Shown: positions 27,901-39,800 of the stretch, in pieces | Numbering within the stretch: the first letter of the stretch is position 1 | How the letters are laid out: every line of letters starts with the position of its first letter | Source: Cardinalis cardinalis | Taxonomy: Eukaryota > Chordata > Aves > Passeriformes > Cardinalidae | Assembly: GCA_014549065.1 (NCBI GenBank) | Contig: JACDOX010000110.1 | Span: 62,001 to 126,000, forward strand | Direction: 5' to 3' | Length of the DNA: 64,000 nucleotides | Position numbers and translations under genes: made by a program | The notes under the pieces: model-generated | What the model was told of the DNA's origin: nothing | The model's input: only the letters and a program-made list of their open reading frames with translations | Database searches by the model: none

Positions 27901-30792
27901 GGGGCTGCATAAAGACCTGTGCGAAGGGATGGCCCCAGGGAAAAAAAAAGCTTGTTCTTAGGGAACCACTGAGCTGAATTAAAAAGAAAAAAATGTAAGT
28001 AATCAGTAGCTCATCCTCATTGTTTCTAACACCAGTAGTTCAGTGAACAGTTGTAACTGAGGTGCTGTATGTGTGGATGCTGATGATGGTATTCAAGAGT
28101 TTTACTATTTCTGCAGTTCTACCATGGTTAGCTATTGTATATCGTGTCCCCGATGTCTCCGGGTGCGTCCTGCTGGCTTCCCTGGCTCTCGCTGCTGAGC
28201 CAAAGGCGGCAGCTGTGGTTCTTTTCCACAGAGACACCTCGGTCTTAGCTAGAGGCAGCAGTTGAGCGCTTAGAAAGGTCCAAGCAGGGATAAATCTCAG
28301 TTTACCTTTGGCGGAGAAGCTTACAGCTGCAGTGAAGNNNNNNNNNNNNNNNNNNNNNNNNNNNNNNNNNNNNNNNNNNNNNNNNNNNNNNNNNNNNNNN
28401 NNNNNNNNNNNNNNNNNNNNNNNNNNNNNNNNNNNNNNNNNCCAGGGGCGGGGAAGGGGAAGGTGAAAGCCAATCAAGTGTCAGGGGATGGCCCAGGGAG
28501 ATTTGATTGATAGACAGCTAGGCAGGAGGGCAGAGGGGGAGGGGAACAGGGGGGAATTGNGCAACACTGCAACAGTTAGCAATCCTTCTTGAGTGGGATT
28601 ATTGACGATGACATGTCTCTACATGCCTAGTTTAGAGGCACTTCTGTAAGAGAAGGGTTAATGACTTGTTTTAGATTTCTCTGCAAATTTTGCATTCATC
28701 TTCTAAATATATGATTTTTAACCTGCAATATTAGTTACTGCAAGAATGTAAATTTGGGAAAAAAATTGCTGCTTGTAAGTGGTACACAAAAAGACCATAA
28801 TAATTTTGAATGTGATAGTAACTATATCATCTGTAAATTAAAAACTTTGTGGTATTATGAATTGTATTTTAAAAATATAGCAAAAAAAGTAAGCCAAAAA
28901 CCCCTCCGTAGATAGCAGATACTATGTAGCTTTATAGTTTCTGTTCTGAATTGGAAAAAAGGATTGAGTGATTTCATGCTTTGCAGCTAAATCACTTAAT
29001 TTGGAGAACATCGGTTATCGCTCTGGAGCACAGTATAATTAATTTAAAATTTCTATTCAGTTATAAATAAAGCTGTTCTTTATGTTATGGAAATTCTATA
29101 AAGAATGAGTTGTAAAAATTATAAATATTACAAATATTTTTGAACTTATATTCTATGTTACAATGACATTTAGAATATAACGCTTTAAATATTTCTACAT
29201 TATTTTGCCAATTATTATGCTAAATGTCCATTCTTAAAACATCTGTAGGAAAGATGAATACCTTGACATAAAATATATTCCCCCACAGACCTTTTAGTGA
29301 AATCTGGACTAAGTAATACAGTTCAGAAAGAAGCTGGCCTTGAGGGTTGGTTGATTGGTTGGTTTTTTGGGGGTGAGATTTAGTGCTCTGGAACAATACA
29401 AAGATTCTGGTAGAAACTCTTATTCTACTTATATATTCTTAGCCTCGCAAAAGTTCCATCAGCTTATTCAGATATCTCTGTAAATACACTCTTGCCCCTC
29501 TTCCCAGTCCTGTAAATCTAACAAGCACTTGTGGATGGGTATCTGTTTATATGTAAATATGAAAGAAGTAGGAAATTTTCTTGGTTTTATTACAGAAGTC
29601 TCTCAACTATTGCTTGAACACAATGTTTAAATGCAAAATACTGTCCCCAGTGTCACAAATGCTCAAATGTTGCTACTAAACCCCAGCCCTGTAGCCCTTA
29701 CAAACCTGATCTCCTACTGAAATTGGAACAGTTCTGATTTCCTTTAAACTTTGTGGCCACATGTCATGTATTTACTAGAAGAAAAAAGTATCAGATTACA
29801 GCTTTGAAGAATACTGATGTTTGTATACTCCGACATAGTCTCTAAGTTTTCCACATGGACTATTAAATTTGAGAGCATGTAATTGACCATTCTTTGATAA
29901 ATTGTGAGATTGCTGTGTTTGAGTTTCAGAGAAGGCAGCGATTCTACTGTATGGANTGATAGCCACAGAAGCAGGGTGTGGTGATGACTGAGGGTAAAAC
30001 AGTTCAGTGCCAACAGGCATCCAGGAGTTCAAAGACCTTGTGTGATGTCTTTGATCTTTGCTTTCACAACCAAGATTTTGCCACTGATGGACTGATCTTA
30101 TGGAAGTATTTCTTATTTCAGAAGATTTTTAGAGTTGATCTTATATTCAACAATCATTTTNGAATAATTTTCTGCTATTTCCAAAAAGTGTTGGGGTCAG
30201 GCTTGCCAGGACTTTGCTGCTATAATTTGTCTACTTGCTTTTTCGGTTATATGAATTCCTAGTATTTATTGTGCCTGTGGTAAGTTCTGCNTCAACCACT
30301 TCTTCCTCACTTGCTTGTTCTTCCACTTCAGGCTGTGGCACCTTCTATTTTAATACTCTGTTTTTATCTCCAACTATAGTTATTTCTATTCTCTATTTAC
30401 TACTACTCTTTATTGTAATTTATTATTAGTATAAAAAATTAAAACTTTCTTAGATTTCAGAATTATTGGTCTGCATTAGTAGCATCTTTATAAATAACTT
30501 TGCATTTGTTATTTCCACTTCCCTCATAACAAGGGCATTTTAATCAGGAGGTTACACTACAGTGAGTAGTTCAGCTATTTAATCCTNGAGTACTTTTGAA
30601 ATTCTTGGCTGGACATTTTTCCTGGAAACTTCTTATTGTTCACTTTGTAAAGTTGTAGGACTTTATTTCTTACTGCTGCTTTGATAAGAGACAGATTCTC
30701 CAAAGTGTTCTGTGTGGGGAAGGCTTCTGACACAAGAACTTCCCAAATGCCTATGATCATCAATGAAGCAAAACTACTTTTAAGTGAACTCC

Positions 30793-30866
<74 letters not shown>

Positions 30867-33800
30867 CTTTGTGCTGTTCAGAATCAAGTTAAGAAGCACT
30901 AAGCTCTACTGAGCCTAGATCTTACAAGCTGATTGGTATAATAATTTCTAGTGGTGTCTGAAAGTTTGATTTCCTTGTGTTCTGGTGAGAACTGTAGTTG
31001 CTCTCTCCTGGGGAGAAAACAATCTACTAGACTGCCTGTTTGCCATCCCTGTAGCCTTCCTGGTCTCCTTGATCTTGTCACCATCGTGCCTGGTCTTGGG
31101 GTTTCAATTCATGAGGTTTCTGTGTTACTTCTGATCAGAAGAACTTAGCCTACTTGTCAGCAGGATTTAGTTTAACATTTAGGATCACTTCGTTTTTAAA
31201 GTGGAATAGGGATTCTCATAGAAGTTAAATGCATAATGTTTTTCAAGTAAACAAAATTACGTGCAAGGTCTCTTTAAGGTGTTTTGTGTTACAAAGAGGA
31301 AGAAAGAGCCATCAGAAATTGTTTTCTCATGTTGTGCTAAGAGTGAGCTTTTGAAAAAGGCACTTAAAATAATACGGTAGAAATTGTATACTTTTAACAG
31401 GAATTATTGCAAAAAGCGCGGTCCCAAATTGGAGTTTACAACTCACTGCAGACACTCTTTGCTGGAAAATGTCACAATTTTTATCATAACAACTATGCTG
31501 GATTGTTCTTAAACGCACTTCTGTGACTGATAACACCAATTTCAACAAAAAGATACTGCAATATTTTCTAGTCTTGAGTATACTTATGATCTGTTTAAAA
31601 CAGGCTGGAAAAAAATTGCTGGTTGTTCACTAAGAGAGAAATTGTAACCTGTGTTTGACTGGGACAGAAAATATTTTGCTTTACTCAAGTCTTTCCCTGT
31701 GAGAGTATTTTTAAAGAGATTGATTGATCACTTATATTTATTGTCCAAACTGTGCTTCCAAATTTCACTTTTATTATGTACTCAGTCAAACTAGTTTGAA
31801 TAAAAGACCCACAACTGAGAGGCTTTCTTTTGAATATGTCCCAACTTTATTTATTTTTTCTGTCTTTCTCAAGCACCCCCATGATACTCTNTATGAAAGA
31901 GACACTATAAAATAAAGAAGTCTTTGTTGATACTTCAGGTGGGAAACCCACAAAGCACAGGAAAACTTTGATTTGCTTGGTATAGNAAAAAATATGTTTA
32001 ATTTCTTAGGGTAAAAAAAAAGAAAACATGGGTATTCACACTGCTGACTATCAAAATGGAATGGAAAGGAGTTGCACAAGATCTAAAGCATGCCAGTTTT
32101 TCTGTTTCTTAAAATTTACTGTGCACATGTTTCATTTCATCTGTTTCCATGTATTTTTTTTTTCCCTAGGCTAATTTGACTTTTGGTTTTGTGGAAAACT
32201 TGAAGAGTTATTCTGAGACNTGGCTTAGAATGTCTGAGGTTTTCAAAACCAGTGGAAATGTTCTCACAGTCTCNCGACTGCAGGTTGGTGAACTGTGGGG
32301 GATCTTTCTATTTTCCAACTTTTTGCAGTTTGATCTAGACACTATTTCTATACATGCAAAACCACCCATATATCTGACTTCAGACTTAAAAAGAGCTGAA
32401 AAAGAGGCAGATTAGCTTTAGGTTGTGAACCTAGAAACTGATGCTGCAAAACTTCTGACATGAAAATACTTAAAAGGGATGTTGCCTCACTATCTCCAGT
32501 ATTGCTCCAGCATCAATGAAAAACAGGGGAAATAAAATGGTGTTGGTACTTGTTTGTTCATTGCTTATGTTTGCCAGGAAGACNTGAAACTGATGAAAAA
32601 AACTGATGAGGGAAATATGAACTTTAAAAGAAAAGCATTCTTCTTGCTGAGGTTTTTCCATTGTACATATTTGTCCCTTCCTCTGTCACCTCTCCTAAAT
32701 CTCTTCCCTGTCCCCCTGCCATTTATTTGAAATGTGTGATGTTAACCTNTTAAGAGGGAAAGACATGGACAAGCTAAATGACTTCTGCAGTGTCATGCAG
32801 GAAATCTCGGTAATGGAATTGAANATTAATACAAATGTATATTTTGTATTTTCTTAGAGAAGATAAGCCTGAGGTAACATCTATCACTTTTCATTTCAGG
32901 AAGCACTGCAAAACAATTTTGTAAAGCATTTCATAGAAAGTAATTTGGATATCAACATGGAAAAACTCCTCAAAAAAATGAAAGCGTATGGTGCGTATAT
33001 GAAAGTACACGTAATGGTTNGCCTTGTTAGACTTCAAGTTAGAACTACATTTAGTTGAAATTGAATATTTTACTTACATCAGTGATACTTGAGTAAAGTA
33101 ATAAGAGACTTTACCCTCTTGAGTTAGTCTCAAATGTAATTGTCTGTTTTCTTTNGAGTGACTGGATAATTTGAATTTCAAATACTGAAACAATATTGGT
33201 AACAAGTCAGAAGTGGAAAAGTGTCATGGGAGAGTCTCAAACATATCATCCATACTTAAAAGGCCACAGTAGCCACAGTTCCATTAGGTAGAAGTATATT
33301 TTTGTAGTACATTTTGAAGAAAATAAATAGAAAATGAGATTGAATACAGTGTGTTTGATAAACAACTCTTCATATTTATGTTTTCTGTTTATTCAGGATC
33401 AGTTGCGTGGGGTGTCCTTTGGGACTCAGGAAGGNCTGAGAGTGGGTTATAACCAGGGAGCTGCACTGTCAGTAGGAAGCAACCTGGGTCAGTCCAAACC
33501 CTGAGATAGCCCAGTGGGGCTGTGGGGATGATGCTGAGGGCAGAACACCTCTCTGTGGGAAGCAGTGTGGGCCCAGGTCCACAACCAGCTGTGAAATGGT
33601 GGGAGCTGCAGCCTGGAGCAGGACCAGGCCCAGTGCCAGCTCTNTGCAGCTCTGGTGGGAAAGGAGTGGCCCTGGTTCATTGGTCTGCCTGGCAGCTTCC
33701 CCCTGGGCACAGCCATCCCTGGCTGCTCTCTTTCTGCGTTGGTAGTGACCCCTGGCAGGCAAACAGAAAGCCTCCAGGGTTGGATAGATAGCCCAAGGGG

Positions 33801-36800
33801 GATGGTTCTNAATGGAGGAGAAGGGAATTATTATTTTTACTAATTTGGGATATTTGAGGATTTAAGTAGGAGAAGAGAAAGGATTATGCTGTAAATTTGT
33901 TGCTTAATGATTTTACAAGAATTTGATAACTGAAAAAAAATCAGTATATCCAGGTTTTAGTAAGGTAGGTGCATGATCATTAAAATGCTCGCCAGCATGT
34001 TCCAGAAGGAAAACTCTGTACTGAAGCAGATTCCAGTGTCATTTAAGAAAAGTTCATGATTTTGAGAATAAGAAAGAGACAAAAGTGGGATAAAATGCAA
34101 TAACAGACAGTGTGACATCATGGACAAAGGGAGCAGTGTACTTTCCAGAAGAGGATTGTGGTAGAAAGGAGAGATCTGTGTGGGTTCGGGTCAGTGCCTG
34201 TTAGGATCATTATGAGCCAAACCAAAATCTTCTCCAGTCACTTTCTGGAGGAGGGCAGTGATGAGCTCTCAGGTACCCCCACAGAGGAACTTTGTGACCC
34301 TCATGGCTTTGAAAAAATTGACTTTATAGAAATGTAAGNCATTAAGTCTGCTTTATAGTCAAAGAGTTAAGCCTACAGCTAAAATAAATAAATATATCTG
34401 AAATACACTTTTATTGGTTTTCAGAATCTGCCTCTAGGTAGGAGATGGACAAAATCCATGGAGCCTCTTGAGAGCTTGTAAATGAAGTGTGCTCTCGGGC
34501 TTACTTGTACTACTGCTCTGGGCTGGTGCAGTCATGGTTGTGAGACTCAGTAGAAATTTGCCTTGGTTTGAAGGCTTTCTTTAAAGACTAGGACTTCTTG
34601 CACACTCTTTCAGTAAGAAAAATAGCAAATGGCGTCTGGAATTCAAACTGTAAAGAATCTGGGCTCTGTGTCCTCTGTAGGCAAGGGACTNAAATTCAAA
34701 TCTTCTTTCTCTTCAAATGATTTTCTTGACCAGTGAATGGCTGGCTAGTCTGGGTTAGGCNCAGCTCACCATTCGAGGTGAAAATGGATCATAATACAGC
34801 TAAAAACCAAGCTCACACAATCACAATGCCGGAAAGATAGGATGGAGGAAAGAGCAAGTCTCTTAAGCTTCAGGGAGTGCTGGAAACATAGCTATCTAAA
34901 TCTATTAGTTCAATAATAGCTGGATTTTGCTTGTGTGGAACTGACACTGAGAAGTACATGATGGGTTATGGACAAACAGTATTCATTAAATAGATAGCAC
35001 AATCTCTGGAATTATCAGATCCATCTTTACTGATGCAGACAACATCAAAGAAATCTGTACCTGTGTTTCTCAAGCTATATTTTTTTAACAGAACTAAGGA
35101 CATTTAATAATATGTAATAAACGGTTAATAGTTTGGATAGTCAAGACAAAGTATGGTTTGAGTGGCTTGTAAAACTAGGATTTCCTTATTTTAAGGGACT
35201 ACAATTGGTAAAATTAGCATCATACAAAACCTGAAAATCAATAGGGGCTATATATCACAAGAGCATTTATGCCTCTGTGAAACTGATCTCTCCAAAGCAC
35301 CAGAGCACTCCTCTGCATTTATTATGCCTCTTAGCATAGATTCATTTTGTTGTTTTACTTCTTGAAAAATGATATGCACTCTTATTTTTATCTTAGCTTG
35401 TGTATTCTTTGTTTATTTTATTGGACCATAATCATGTCTAACTTAACTGTAAACCTGTTCTTATGTTTGTTTTTAAAATTTTCATTATTCTTATATTGCA
35501 TCAGCTGTTCAGTCCTGTAATTACCTTGCTTGCATCCAATTAAAGTCTTGAATATAACCATGTTAATTGTTTTACCACTCACAATCTTTTTAATTTTCAT
35601 CCAAAGATCCAGCTTTCTAAAATCTCCTGATTTCTGTGATTATGTCTTCTAACTAAAGTAAATATCTTCTTTTATCACATCTATACTCACATACAGATGA
35701 CTTTTATCCTCAAATACAAGGTGCTTGTCTTGGTATTGTTTTTTTATTTCTCTACAATGATATAAAAAAATGTTAACAGACTTAGTGATGNTTTTTTCTG
35801 TGCTACTCCTGCTGTAAATTGTCATGGACAGAGTGGATAGATGTAGACCTCTTCCAACATCTCTATAAAATCATCATGCTGCAAGACTTCACAAGGTTAT
35901 CAATTTCCAAACCTGTTTATTTAGCAGGATTACTGTGTCATATTTACTCATGGAGCAAGGTAAATATTTAGGCTGAGGGTTAAAAAGCTTGTGGTTTTCT
36001 TTTTAATCCCTTTACTTTCTAAGCTAGCTGTGTGTGGGCAAGGCAATTGTTTTTCTCTATGTTTGCTTTGCAGCCCAGCAACTTGGAATAATTTTCTACT
36101 GATCTTATATAAACCCTGACCCACTAGCACTTGTGAGCTCCTTGCTGGGCACAGTTCTTACAAACCCTCAGGAAGCATTGAGAGGCATTTTTGCTGCAAG
36201 CTCCTCTTTTAAATTCTTACTTGCTGAGTCTCTCTATTGTCCTTCTTCTGTGGTTTCTTCCAGATACAAATTTTCTTTTTTCATTATCAAGGGCTCTCTT
36301 TAAAGAGGGCTACATGTGACACTGTGTATAACAGCCAGGGCAATAAAAAACAAGGCCAAAACAAGCAGCTTTCCTTTGTGCTTTTTCCCTCTGCTGCCCT
36401 CATTGTAATGATATATTTGTATCTATAAGGCAGGGAACAAATAGCTGTAGTGCCATTACTGAAGACTGTGTCACCACCCAAATCTTCTGATTAGAAACTT
36501 TCTTCTAATTTCTGACCTAAATTTATTTATTCCTGATTTAACCTAATTTATTCTTCCAGGATTTTTTTTTAACTTAAACAGCACTTCTACCCAATGGTTT
36601 TACACAAATAATTTGTATTTTCTTCCAGTTACTTAACAATAGGTTAAACAAGCTGAGTGGAAGATGAGGGCTGGCTTGACTTTTTTTAATGAAATATGAA
36701 GATAATAGCGAACACAGATTTACCAAGTTTTTCATTCATAATTGCTACATTTATAAATGAGAAAAAACAAGGTCTTCAACTCTATAGATCTTGATTTTAA

Positions 36801-39800
36801 AATGTTCATGTTGATTGCATTTTTTCATATATGTGGTATTTCTATGATTGAGTACAGGAGTTCATTAAGACAATTAAACACATTAAGACANTATTTTTTC
36901 CAGATATATTTATGTATACCACACTCCAAGTCAACAGCAATATAGATATAATTTCTTATGCTAAACTATTCAACAATTTATCTCATGAGAGAAGCTTTTC
37001 TTAGCTAATTATTGATTTCAAATTAGTGTCTTGTGCGTGCATATATATCTCTAAATGATAGAATGCTTTCAGTAGGAGGGGACCTTAAGGATGATATGGT
37101 TCCATTCCCTCTGCCATGGGGCCACCTTCTGCTTGACCAGGTTGATCCAGCCTTGCCTTGAACACTTCCAGGTTTGGGGTATTCAGAGCTTCTCTGGTCA
37201 ACCTGTTACAATCTAAAACTACTCTCTTACAGTTTAAAGCCATTCCCTCTTGTCCTACTAGTATGTGCCCTTGTAAGAAGCCTTTTTTGTAGGCCNCCTT
37301 CAGGCCCCAATAAGATCTGTCTGGAGCTTTCTCTTCTCCAGGTTGAGCAACCCCAACCCTTTCAGCTTGTCTTCATACAAAATAATGCATATAGGGTTCT
37401 GTATAAATACATACACATATATAAAAACGTAAATGAAAACCCTGCCACTCAGGCTTAATGTTAGAAATATTCTCTTCTCTCTAATGCTGTAAGAAAAAAA
37501 GGGAGGGCAGCATGGGTGTTTCCTTTCTTGTCCTCCTCAAGGATAGCCATAAATAAGACATTTATTATCTCTATTGTTATGGTTTCTCTCAACCTATGAA
37601 TTCACCTTGTCATTGTTTGCCTATCTTTTGAATTCTAGACTGTCAGTTCCTCTGCCTTTTCTCCTTGTGCACTTTACCCTTCTCACTGTTAATCATGCTT
37701 CCTCTTCAGACTGCTTCACACATTTTCCACTTATCTGCCTTCCTATTGTAATAGTTCCTGTGCTGATGCTGAGTAATGTCCATGATCCAGGATCTGTCTC
37801 TCACTACTCTTATCATAGGAGGTCATCACCTATCCTTTTTTAAAGAGTATATCATCAAGTGAGTGTTGAAAAATTTAAAATGGAAAATTGTGTTGAATGT
37901 TTTATAGCCTTGTTTATTACCTGAGAGATTCAGATGTTTTATTAAATCTAGATAGCATGTTTCTAGCTCATGCTATCCTTCTGATTATTCTCTCAAACAT
38001 AAGGATATAGCATCATCCCTACATTCTCTACCAATGGATGAAGATCTGAATTCCTCCAAAGGTTGAGTTTTTTTAGAAACCAGGTTTTGATTGAGGTATA
38101 TGTTGCTCCTGGATCCATAGATAAAGTAAAAATTAAGAGACTAGTAGTCTTTTTTCAGATTCTTTTAAATGTAGGACTCCTGTCAAAATGCTTACGCTCT
38201 ATTTAACATGGTTCTTGAAATATTCACACTATCAAGGAGAAAAGAACGGGATAATATATTGCTAAATGAGAGATTAATATCTATTATGATATCTGAAGTA
38301 CTGTAATTCCCTTGTATTTGTGGAAGTAGTTATGGAAACATAAGAAAAAGTTCAAGGGTGTGGGCTCTTTCTAGAACTTTGCTAGAATTTGTTACATTTT
38401 TATTCCCCTAAAATTGAAGGAAAGAGTAGCTGAGGGCTTGTAAAAGCCACTGAAACAGGAACTGCATTTCCACAAGTTCACACTAAAATTTCTATGTCTT
38501 TTAAAATTATTTTCTTTTTTTTAACTACTACGAGGATTTACTCTTATAGGATGTGCAAGTGACAACACACCTTTCTGTTCTGATCATTAAAACTAAGCAA
38601 GTCCAATTTGTTTCCTCATCTTAGAAACTATGACGAACAAGATGCTTAACAGCTCAACAAGTAAACAGATTGACCTGTTGACACAGCTTGTTGTAAATAT
38701 CTCTTGCTGTGTGTTACTGGACCGTTTCCAGCCTTTCGACTCTATAGAGAAATTGGAGGAGAAGGCTCATGAACTCATGCAGGAAAACAATCTTTTGGCT
38801 AGTAAGTACCTTATGTGAAATGTATTTTTACAGAAAATTTCAGACTTTGTACTTGTTGTCTGTGTTTATTGATAAGGTAGGTAAAGGTTACACAGTTTCA
38901 AAGTGTGCATTAAATCACATATAAAACAGTCAACCTAAAGTGCATTTGAATGCTGTAATGTAAGCTGGAAAGACTAATTACATTGTTTTAACTGTGGAAT
39001 GGTCAAATGAATGAGTCCTTGGAGTCTCTTATTTCTATCAAAATGTTTAAAATAATGGTAATAAATATTTAAAGAAAAAGATAAAAAAATGTGGAATACT
39101 GAGGAAACTTAAGATGACAAGGTTATCTAGTTTACATCCTTTCAAAATTTATTTTTTATATTCTGGACTTTTCAAAAAGGAGGAAAGAAAGGGGATTTGT
39201 TAAGATTTACTCTTAAACCCCTCAGAGAAATTAGCTTGTTTATTAAGAGTAAATAAGTTCTTAAGGATTTTATTTTCTTCNTTGGGATTACGCTTTTTCT
39301 CTTTTCCCTGCATTATATGCTTATTGCTGAGAATCAATTAATTTTACAAAAGATTTAAAAGGCAAGTATATTTTCCCTTAACATACGCACTTGTCTTGCA
39401 GAAAATTCTGTAGACTGCATGTAGACATGTAGAGTTTCCAAAAGAGAGGCCCCCTAAAGTCTATAAAAAGTGTTCCACAATATTTTCCCTCTGTATTTTT
39501 TTTTTTTTTTTTTTTTGTCCCCCTTATGCCTGTAAGTGTATAACAGAAGATATGAGAAAGCAATTGTAAAGAAGGAAACTCTTCAGTCTGGAATCTTGTG
39601 CTTGTTTTGTGATCTGCTCAGTACCCTGGCAATTTCCACCCTCTATCAATATGAAACAAACAGGCTATACCTTGAGACAAGGAAAGTTGCTCAGGAATAC
39701 TTTGGAGAAGGCAAACTGTTTGTCTCTTAGAAAATCAACTGTGTAAATGGAAAAATGAGATTGACTGGTTGAAAGAAATCAGGTTTGCAGTAAAGTATTC

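Larger units (their letters stand above)
27526..32169. other. ABCA13 intron with gap, GC-rich block and TTA repeat
   Basis: Intron of 4.6 kb. It contains the assembly gap and GC-rich block near 28130-28560, a GGTT-rich short repeat at 29345-29373, and the TTA microsatellite at 30793-30865. No exon is required by phase between the flanking exons. Confidence 0.7.
32991..38624. other. ABCA13 5.6-kb intron with GC-rich block and CR1
   Basis: This intron holds the GC-rich block at about 33400-33800 and the CR1 fragment at 37056-37385. Elsewhere it is AT-rich with no recognised element. The flanking exons join in phase, so no intermediate exon is needed. Confidence 0.7.

Noticed and set aside
28040..28477. 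145-codon minus-strand open frame across the assembly gap
   Set aside because: Its middle is only n bases, the ends have no family resemblance, and the frame exists because n positions cannot give stops.
30681..30902. Poly-leucine open frame
   Set aside because: The leucines are the TTA microsatellite translated.
33469..33843. Open frames of 60-97 codons on both strands
   Set aside because: They overlap each other in a GC-rich block, have low-complexity composition and no splice or family support.
37574..37843. 89-codon hydrophobic-looking open frame
   Set aside because: It is in T/C-rich intron sequence that yields Leu/Phe/Ser by composition; no family support.
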